Of a stretch of DNA of 5,751 bases, positions 1 to 5,106 are shown piece after piece (the first letter of the stretch is position 1; every line of letters starts with the position of its first letter). A program made the position numbers and the translations under genes. The stretch is taken from the NCBI GenBank assembly GCA_041580375.1, contig JBFGDZ010000191.1, forward strand, positions 1-5,751. Reading direction: 5' to 3'. Under the pieces are notes generated by a model. It was not told the DNA's origin. It was given only the letters and a program-made list of their open reading frames with translations, and ran no database searches. This DNA comes from JAPUIN01 sp041580375 (GTDB taxonomy: Bacteria > Acidobacteriota > Polarisedimenticolia > Gp22-AA2).

Positions 1-1116
1 GACATCCGCTACATCCGCCTGAACAACTCCCCCAACCACCTCGCGCTGCACCGCAAGCTCGCCAGCCTGGAGAACGCCGAGGACGCCCTGGTCGCCGCCA
101 GCGGCATGGCGGCGATCACGACCTCGCTCCTCACCGTGCTCAAGGCCGGGGATCATCTTCTCGCGCAGGACACCCTGTACGGCGGCACCTTCACCTTCGT
201 CTCGGAGGAGCTCGGCCGCTTCGGCATCGAGCACGACTTCGTCGACGGCGCCGATCCCGCCTCGTGGAAGAAGGCTCTGCGCCCGAACACGAAGGCGTTC
301 TACGTCGAATCGATGACCAATCCCCTGCTCCAGGTGGCCGATCTCAAGGAGGTCGTGCGGTTCTCGCGCGAGCACGGGCTGACGTCGCTGATCGACAACA
401 CCTTCCCGACGCCCGTCGGGTTCCGGCCCGCCGAGCACGGCTTCGACCTGTCGCTGCACTCCTGCACGAAGTATCTCAACGGACATTCGGACATCGTCGC
501 CGGCGCCGTCATCGGCCGCGCCGATCTCATCGAGAGGATCCGGCGCAGCCTGAACCACCTGGGCGGCTCGCTCGATCCGCACGCCTGCTTCCTCCTGCAC
601 CGGGGGATGAAGACGCTCGCCCTGCGCGTGCGGCAGCAGGCCGCGAGCGCCCTCGAGCTCGCGCGGATGCTCGAGAAGGCCCCCGCCGTGCGCCGCGTCA
701 ACTACCCCGGGCTCCCGTCCCACCCCCATCACGCGCGCGCGCGGGACCTCTTCGACTGCATGAGCGGCATGCTGAGCTTCGACCTCGACGGAGGTATTAC
801 GGCCGCCGAGCGCTTCATGCGCGCGGTCCGCATTCCGGTGATCGCGCCGAGCCTGGGCGGCATCGAATCGCTCGTGACGCGCCCGGCGCAGACCTCGCAC
901 GCCGGGCTGCGCCCGGACGACCGCCGGCGGCTCGGGATCGACGACGGCCTCATCCGGGTTTCGGTCGGGATCGAAGCGACGGCCGATCTCCTGAGCGACT
1001 TCGAGAGCGCTCTCGTTGAGGCGGCGGGCCGCGGCAGACGCGCCGAGGCGGCCGGGACGCGGCGGGCGGATCCGCGGCCGGCGCGCCGTCCGGACGCGCC
1101 GGGAGGGACACCATGA
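1..1116 (+). CDS. Transsulfuration-family PLP enzyme (cystathionine gamma-synthase/lyase-like), 5'-partial
   Basis: The reading frame is open from base 1, so the N-terminus lies outside the window; 371 codons are visible. The protein belongs to the Cys/Met-metabolism PLP family (fold type I), cytoplasmic enzymes that make or cleave thioether amino acids such as cystathionine. In window numbering, Y4 and R6 match the phosphate-binding YxR pair donated by the neighbouring subunit. S34-G35-M36 form the PLP phosphate loop, Y60 (in LYGGT) stacks on the ring, and D132 (in DNTF) contacts the pyridine nitrogen. K157 in SCTKYLNGHSD forms the Schiff base. S284-LGG and R319 (in IRVSVGIE) fit substrate carboxylate binding. 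All key residues are present, so it should be active. The YIRLNNSPNH opening and YVESMTNPLLQ segment mark a subgroup distinct from classical MetB/MetC, so the exact substrate is uncertain. The last 29 or so residues (343-371) are an Arg/Ala/Pro-rich tail beyond the usual family end. The stop overlaps the next start (ATGA). Confidence 0.93.
   Translation, partial: DIRYIRLNNSPNHLALHRKLASLENAEDALVAASGMAAITTSLLTVLKAGDHLLAQDTLYGGTFTFVSEELGRFGIEHDFVDGADPASWKKALRPNTKAFYVESMTNPLLQVADLKEVVRFSREHGLTSLIDNTFPTPVGFRPAEHGFDLSLHSCTKYLNGHSDIVAGAVIGRADLIERIRRSLNHLGGSLDPHACFLLHRGMKTLALRVRQQAASALELARMLEKAPAVRRVNYPGLPSHPHHARARDLFDCMSGMLSFDLDGGITAAERFMRAVRIPVIAPSLGGIESLVTRPAQTSHAGLRPDDRRRLGIDDGLIRVSVGIEATADLLSDFESALVEAAGRGRRAEAAGTRRADPRPARRPDAPGGTP
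1101..1107 (+). promoter_or_regulatory. Shine-Dalgarno site for the sensor phosphatase
   Basis: A GGGAGGG run lies 5 nt before the ATG at 1113, inside the final codons of the upstream enzyme gene. It supports ATG 1113 over the internal ATG at 1212, whose GGAGG (1205-1209) is only 2 nt away, too close for good initiation. Together with the ATGA stop/start overlap it suggests translational coupling of the two genes. Confidence 0.6.
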
Positions 1117-2930
1117 GCCGCGTCGCGGACGATCCGATTCGAAGCGCTCCTCCACGGGTCGAGCCCGTTCTCCTCCCCCCGCCGCCGGCGGCCGGCAGCG
1201 ACACGGAGGCGATGCGCTGCCTGTTCGACCTCTCCGAGGATCTCAAGTCGACGCTGGAGCTGGACGCCGTCCTGTCGAAGGTCGCCGCCGGGATGAAGTC
1301 GTACGTCGACTACCACGCTTTCGGCGTGCTGATGCTCGATCCGCTCGGCCAGGAGCTCCTGCCGCGTTACACGGTCGGCTACCGTTCCGAGGTCTCCAGC
1401 CACTGGCGCTTCGGGCTGGGCCAGGGGATCGTCGGCACCGCCGCGCGGACCCGCGAGCCGGTGCTCGTGGACGACGTCCGCGCCGACCCCCGCTACATCG
1501 ACGCCGTCGAAGGCGCGCGCTCCGAGCTGGCGATCCCCCTGATCGTCAAGAACCGGACGATCGGCGTCCTCGACGTCTACCACCGCGAGCCGGGCTACTT
1601 CACCGAGGGACACCGGCGTCTGCTGATCTTTTTGGCCGGGCACCTGGCGAACGCCATCGAGAACGCCCGCCTCTACGAGAGCCTGCGCGATCAGGCGCGC
1701 ACCTTCTCACTCATGCACGAGGTCAGCCGGGAGCTGACCTCGCTGCTCGATCGCGAGGAGCTGCTGGGCAGGGTGGCCCAGCTCGTGAAGCGGATCATCG
1801 ACTACCAGATGTTCGCCGTCATGCTGTGGAACGAGGAGACGCAGCTCCTGGAGCACGCCTACTCGCTCCGCTTTGACGAGCGCTTCGTCCTGAAAGGAGG
1901 GTTTCCGCTCGGCCACGGCATCGTGGGCACGGTGGCCGCGCTGCGCCAGCCGATCCGCGTCCCCAACGTGCACCTCGATCCGCGCTACGTCCGCTGCGGG
2001 CACGACGTCGACGTGAAGTCCGAGATGGTGGTGCCGCTCGTCTTCAAGGACCAGCTGATCGGCGTCCTCGACCTGGAGAGCGTGGAGTACAACGCGTTCA
2101 GCGAGCAGCACGAGCAGACGCTCGCCACCCTGGCGACCTATATCGCCATCGCGCTGGAGAACGCCCGACTGTACGGACGCGTCCTGGAGGGGGAGCGACG
2201 CCTGGCGCACGATCTGTCCACGGCGCGCAAGATCCAGAAGCGGCTATTGCCCGACCTCGCGCCCTGCACGCCGGGTCTGGACGTCGGCTCCGCCTATGCG
2301 CCGGCCCTGCAGCTGGGAGGCGACCTGTACGACTTCCTCCCGTACGGGGACGGGCGCCTCGCCGTCGCCGTCGGGGACGTGGCCGGCAAGGCGACCGCCG
2401 CGGCGCTCTACGGCTCTCTGGCGATCGGCCTGCTGCGCGGCCTCGTCGTTCAGGATCCCGGCGAGCCCGCGGCCATGCTCCGGCGCATGAACCGCTACCT
2501 GTACCAGCTCCGCCTCGACAACCGGTTTCTCGCGATGGCGTTCTCCGTCTACGACGCCTGGAGCCGGACCCTCACGCTCGCGTCCGCCGGCTTCCCCCCT
2601 CCGCGCCTGGTGCGCGACGGCGAGGTCTCCGAGATCGGAGTCGGCGGCTCCCCCCTCGGGCTCTTTCCCGACAGCAGCTACGGTCAGGAGGCGATCCCCG
2701 TGCGGGAGGGGGACGTGATCGTCTTCTGCTCCGACGGAATCCACGAGTGCGTCGACCCGCAGGGCGGCGAGTTCGGCCGTGAGCGTCTGGAGCCCTTCCT
2801 GCGCGAGGCGGCAGCCCGGCCGGCGGCGGAGATCGCCTCCGGGATCCTCGCCGCGACCGATCGCCACGTCCGGCCGGGGCGCGCGCCCCACGACGACCGG
2901 ACGGTCGTGGTCCTCAAGGTCACCCGGTAG
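1113..2930 (+). CDS. GAF-GAF-SpoIIE (RsbU-type PP2C) serine/threonine phosphatase
   Basis: A 605-residue soluble sensor phosphatase with no signal peptide or membrane segment. Residues 1-33 are a Pro-rich, probably disordered leader. GAF domain 1 spans about 35-185 and GAF domain 2 about 200-352. They share GIVGT (105 and 269), DPRY (125 and 289), a SE-x-x-x-PL...IGVLD core (137 and 303) and an ENARLY exit helix (183 and 349). A helical linker (about 350-380) ends in STARKIQKRLLP, typical of RsbU-type proteins. The PP2C/SpoIIE domain runs from about 385 to 604. Its metal-binding aspartates are all visible: D404 and D407 in GGDLYDF, D422 in GDVAGK, D541 in CSDG and D594/D595 in DDRT. Family knowledge: such enzymes dephosphorylate STAS-domain anti-sigma antagonists in partner-switching pathways, with the GAF domains sensing small ligands or partners. 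The ligand and target are unknown here, and no kinase or STAS partner is in the window. The gene is probably in an operon with the upstream enzyme gene. Confidence 0.94.
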   Translation: MSRVADDPIRSAPPRVEPVLLPPPPAAGSDTEAMRCLFDLSEDLKSTLELDAVLSKVAAGMKSYVDYHAFGVLMLDPLGQELLPRYTVGYRSEVSSHWRFGLGQGIVGTAARTREPVLVDDVRADPRYIDAVEGARSELAIPLIVKNRTIGVLDVYHREPGYFTEGHRRLLIFLAGHLANAIENARLYESLRDQARTFSLMHEVSRELTSLLDREELLGRVAQLVKRIIDYQMFAVMLWNEETQLLEHAYSLRFDERFVLKGGFPLGHGIVGTVAALRQPIRVPNVHLDPRYVRCGHDVDVKSEMVVPLVFKDQLIGVLDLESVEYNAFSEQHEQTLATLATYIAIALENARLYGRVLEGERRLAHDLSTARKIQKRLLPDLAPCTPGLDVGSAYAPALQLGGDLYDFLPYGDGRLAVAVGDVAGKATAAALYGSLAIGLLRGLVVQDPGEPAAMLRRMNRYLYQLRLDNRFLAMAFSVYDAWSRTLTLASAGFPPPRLVRDGEVSEIGVGGSPLGLFPDSSYGQEAIPVREGDVIVFCSDGIHECVDPQGGEFGRERLEPFLREAAARPAAEIASGILAATDRHVRPGRAPHDDRTVVVLKVTR

Positions 2931-2935
2931 CGCGA

Positions 2936-2971
2936 GCCCGGCCGGATCCCAAAAACGTCATCCGTCCGGGC
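2936..2971 (+). terminator. Stem-loop after the phosphatase gene (candidate terminator)
   Basis: A near-perfect inverted repeat starts 5 nt after the TAG stop. Arm 2936-2947 (GCCCGGCCGGAT) pairs with 2960-2971 (ATCCGTCCGGGC) at 11 of 12 positions; the only mismatch is C2942/T2965. The 12-nt loop contains an A5 run. No clean U-tract follows, only a C/T-rich stretch ending in GTTTGACTT, so intrinsic termination may be weak or helped by Rho. It most likely separates the phosphatase unit from the glycosyltransferase unit. Confidence 0.45.
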
Positions 2972-3045
2972 GCCCCTCCCCTCCTGTTTGACTTCCGTCC
3001 TTCCCGGCCCGACCTTTGTCCGGTGGTACGGAAATCCTTGCGTAC

Positions 3046-3088
3046 GGTGAGGAACCGGGGGATGATGCGCGCCGTGGTCCGAAAATGA
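3046..3088 (+). promoter_or_regulatory. Possible 8-codon leader ORF coupled to the glycosyltransferase start
   Basis: A GGTGAGGA stretch (3046-3053) precedes ATG 3062 by 8 nt. That ATG opens an 8-codon ORF (MMRAVVRK) ending at TGA 3086-3088. The TGA overlaps the glycosyltransferase ATG (3085) as ATGA. The glycosyltransferase ATG has no Shine-Dalgarno of its own (GTCCGAAA precedes it), so ribosomes ending the leader could restart on it. The ORF is too short for statistical support and may be chance. Confidence 0.25.
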
Positions 3089-4281
3089 GTCTTTTTCCCG
3101 ACGACCTGACGCCTTATTTCTACATCCTCGCGATCTTCCTGATCGTCGACGCGCTCAAGGTGTACGTCGAGATCTGGAACCGGCCCGTCACCCGCTCCTT
3201 CGCCGACGACGACCTGGGCAAAGTCACGGCACTCATCCCGACGCGCAACGGCGCCGGCGTCATCCGCCAGACCATCGCCGACCTCATCCGCGCCGGCCTC
3301 ACGCCGGAGCAGATTCTGGTCATCGACGACGGATCGACCGACTCCACGCCTCAGATCCTGGAGGAGATGCGCGTGCGGCACTACTCCATCCCGCAGATGG
3401 GTAAGGTCTCGGCGCTCAATTTCGGGATCCACCGGGTGCGCACTCCGTATGTCCTCCTGCTGGACGACGACACGCGTCTCGGGGGCGCGCGCATCCCCGT
3501 GTCCCTCCTGCATCACTACGATGCGGCGGCGTTCAACGTCGTTCCCGATCGCCGCGATCGGCACGGGCCGCGGGGAACGGGCCTGATCGCCTGCCTGCAG
3601 CGGTACGAGTACTGCAAGTCGATGGAGATCGGCCGGCGGTTCCAGGACGGCACGGCCAGCATCAGCTGCATCTCGGGAGCGATCGGCCTGTTCAAGAAGG
3701 AGCGCCTGCAGGAGTTCCACCACAAGCACAGTGGCGCGTTCCAGGGGGAGGACCTGCAGCGCACGATCATCGAGCTGCTGCACGGCGCCACGGTCGTCTT
3801 CGTGGACGAGCCCGTCTGGACGGTCGTGCCGGACCGGTTCTTCGGCCTGCTCCATCAGCGCGTGGCCTCGTGGTATCCGGCCCACTATCACATGTTCGCC
3901 TCGTACGTCAGGCTGCTGTTCAAGCGGCGGATCGCCTGGCGCCTGCGCTACGAGATGGCCTACAACATATTCGTCGTCCTGAGCGAGCCCTTCCGCTTCC
4001 TGTCTCTGGCGATGCTCCTCTGGTACCGGAGCTGGAGCGAGCTCCTGTTCCTCTACGTTCTGTACCTTCTGCTGGAGAGCTATCCCTTCTGGATCATCCA
4101 GAAAAAGCTCGACAGCGGCTACAAGCCGATCGTGTATCTTCTCTATCCGCTGTTCGGGCTGGCCAACGCGGTCCTGCGGCTGGTGGCCCTGTTCGTCTGG
4201 TTCCACAAGCGGTTCATCACGGGCGAGATGCGTCGCAAGACCGATAAGGACAGGCGATGGAGCATCCCCCCCACCCAGTGA
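3085..4281 (+). CDS. Membrane family 2 glycosyltransferase (processive polysaccharide-synthase-like)
   Basis: A 398-residue inner-membrane enzyme predicted to transfer sugars from nucleotide-sugar donors, with the catalytic domain in the cytoplasm. One N-terminal membrane segment (about 11-29) is followed by the GT-A domain: PTRNG (52-56), VIDDGSTD (79-86), GKVSALNFGI (106-115), the DxD metal site D127-D129 in LLLDDDT, SGA (197-199) and the likely catalytic base D223 in GED (221-223). Three or so C-terminal hydrophobic segments follow (about 293-313, 319-338, 349-374). The length and layout resemble NodC/IcaA/hyaluronan-synthase-like GT2 enzymes. The QxxRW motif of processive synthases is altered: the region reads QRVASW (258-263). 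The start is uncertain. A frame-compatible TTG at 3016 would add 23 residues, but ATG 3085 places the membrane helix at the usual N-terminal spot. The 3' end overlaps the outer-membrane gene by 25 bp, so the two are probably co-translated. The sugar and product are unknown. Confidence 0.9.
   Translation: MSLFPDDLTPYFYILAIFLIVDALKVYVEIWNRPVTRSFADDDLGKVTALIPTRNGAGVIRQTIADLIRAGLTPEQILVIDDGSTDSTPQILEEMRVRHYSIPQMGKVSALNFGIHRVRTPYVLLLDDDTRLGGARIPVSLLHHYDAAAFNVVPDRRDRHGPRGTGLIACLQRYEYCKSMEIGRRFQDGTASISCISGAIGLFKKERLQEFHHKHSGAFQGEDLQRTIIELLHGATVVFVDEPVWTVVPDRFFGLLHQRVASWYPAHYHMFASYVRLLFKRRIAWRLRYEMAYNIFVVLSEPFRFLSLAMLLWYRSWSELLFLYVLYLLLESYPFWIIQKKLDSGYKPIVYLLYPLFGLANAVLRLVALFVWFHKRFITGEMRRKTDKDRRWSIPPTQ
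4246..4250 (+). promoter_or_regulatory. Shine-Dalgarno site for the barrel protein gene
   Basis: AAGGA lies 6 nt upstream of ATG 4257, within the last codons of the glycosyltransferase gene. It favours ATG 4257 over the in-frame ATG at 4281, which has only a C-rich stretch upstream but forms a TGATG overlap with the glycosyltransferase stop. Confidence 0.5.
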
Positions 4282-5045
4282 TGCGCGCCCTGCGGCTCGC
4301 GATCGGCTTCGCCGCGCTGGGCGCCGTCGCGGCGGGCTATGCCGGCGCGGCGGAGGCGGAGCAGCCGGCCCGCGAGGAGCGGGAGGACCGCCTGCGCGCG
4401 GCCGGGGACGGCGCCTGGCCCCCAGGGAAACGCGGCCGCGTGATCGTGCAGTGGGATCACCTGGAGGACTCGAACGACCGGGAGTTCGAGGACTTCTGGG
4501 CGTTCGTGTCGTACCGGCAGGCGCACGCCCAGGTCTGGTCGGGGGAGTTCACGGACGGATTCCAGATCGGGGGGTACCTGAAGGATGGCCGGCGATCCAC
4601 GTACGCCGCCCTGTACCGTTTCCGGGACGACTTCGATCACGTTCTGCAGTTCGACGTCGAGCAGGTGCTGAAGCGCGGCTTCGTCCAGGCGACGATGCTG
4701 CGCGGCATCCGGGTGATCCCGGACGACACGGGCGAGGACAGGACGCAACTCCAGTTCGGCACCGGGTTCGACTGGTACTGGGGCGATTATAACTTCCTCA
4801 CCTTCCGCGCGATCAGCGACCCGCGGGAGGGAGGTCGCTGGTCGTTCATCACCGGCCACCGATTTCAGAACGGCGAGGATTTCTACGTGGAGCCCGCTTT
4901 CATCGTCCGCACCGATCGCTCCACGGGCTGGCTGGTGCGCGGGCGGATCAAATATTTCCGCTGGATGGTCGGGGACTTCGATCGGTTCGACTTCACCGAC
5001 GTCGATCGGACCGTCTACAGCGTGGGGATCGAGATCCCCTACTGA
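4257..5045 (+). CDS. Secreted, probable outer-membrane beta-barrel protein (YaiO-like in context)
   Basis: A 262-residue protein with a clear Sec signal peptide: an Arg-containing n-region (MRALR, residues 9-13), a hydrophobic Ala/Gly core, and AxA-type sites around A30-A34. After a charged spacer (35-60), the rest alternates polar and aromatic/hydrophobic residues in strand-length blocks, for example RVIVQW (61-66), FWAFVSYRQ (80-88), FDWYWGDYNFLTF (171-183) and WLVRGRIKYFRW (225-236). It ends in a terminal Tyr (EIPY). That pattern, with many W/Y/F residues and a C-terminal aromatic residue, is typical of outer-membrane barrels, with perhaps 10-12 strands. No enzymatic motif is visible. It overlaps the GT2 gene, which suggests a role in glycan export or anchoring; YaiO-family proteins beside GT2 enzymes are a plausible model, but I infer this from context and shape, not recognised sequence identity. 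If translation starts at 4281, the protein is 8 residues shorter with a more classical signal peptide. Confidence 0.82.
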   Translation: MEHPPHPVMRALRLAIGFAALGAVAAGYAGAAEAEQPAREEREDRLRAAGDGAWPPGKRGRVIVQWDHLEDSNDREFEDFWAFVSYRQAHAQVWSGEFTDGFQIGGYLKDGRRSTYAALYRFRDDFDHVLQFDVEQVLKRGFVQATMLRGIRVIPDDTGEDRTQLQFGTGFDWYWGDYNFLTFRAISDPREGGRWSFITGHRFQNGEDFYVEPAFIVRTDRSTGWLVRGRIKYFRWMVGDFDRFDFTDVDRTVYSVGIEIPY

Positions 5046-5069
5046 ACGACGGGCGCCCCGACGCGCGCC

Positions 5070-5099
5070 GAGCCCGGCGCCCCGGCGCTCCGCGGGCTC
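5070..5099. terminator. Hairpin between convergent genes (candidate bidirectional terminator)
   Basis: GAGCCCG (5070-5076) pairs perfectly with CGGGCTC (5093-5099). Inside it GCGCC (5077-5081) pairs with GGCGC (5084-5088), leaving a 4-nt bulge (5089-5092). The hairpin sits in the 61-bp gap between two genes that converge tail to tail, where a shared terminator is expected. It has no U-tract on either side, so its efficiency as an intrinsic terminator is uncertain. Confidence 0.45.
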
Positions 5100-5106
5100 C
5101 CCGGAC

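Noticed and set aside
729..1643. 304-codon minus-strand open frame spanning the enzyme/phosphatase junction
   Set aside because: It overlaps two well-supported + strand genes and its translation is rich in R/A/G/D/V without motifs.
1016..1876. 286-codon + frame overlapping the start of the phosphatase gene
   Set aside because: It is an Arg/Pro/Ala-rich frame-shifted shadow of the GAF domain 1 coding sequence.
2244..2891. 215-codon minus-strand open frame opposite the PP2C domain
   Set aside because: The opposite strand encodes the complete set of PP2C aspartates; the antisense product shows no domain.
2988..3017. TTGACT as a sigma-70 -35 box upstream of the glycosyltransferase
   Set aside because: At 17-18 nt spacing the -10 would be GACCTT or ACCTTT, a poor match to TATAAT, so there is not enough to call a promoter.
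3016..3084. TTG 3016 as the glycosyltransferase start (23 extra residues)
   Set aside because: It has no Shine-Dalgarno, the added stretch is polar and non-conserved-looking, and ATG 3085 fits the usual family N-terminus with an early membrane helix.
3541..3578. Nested inverted repeats (GTTCCC...GGGAAC around CCGATCG-CCG-CGATCGG) inside the glycosyltransferase gene
   Set aside because: It lies in a charged coding loop (PDRRDRHGPRG) and is well explained by GC-rich codons; nothing suggests a terminator or operator here.
2920..4206. 428-codon antisense open frame across the whole glycosyltransferase gene
   Set aside because: The + strand has all GT2 motifs in order. The antisense product is low-complexity with no recognisable domain, as expected from strong GC3 bias.
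5051..5058. GGGCGCCC palindrome after the barrel gene
   Set aside because: It is only 8 bp with no loop, common by chance in GC-rich DNA; the nearby 5070-5099 hairpin is a better terminator candidate.
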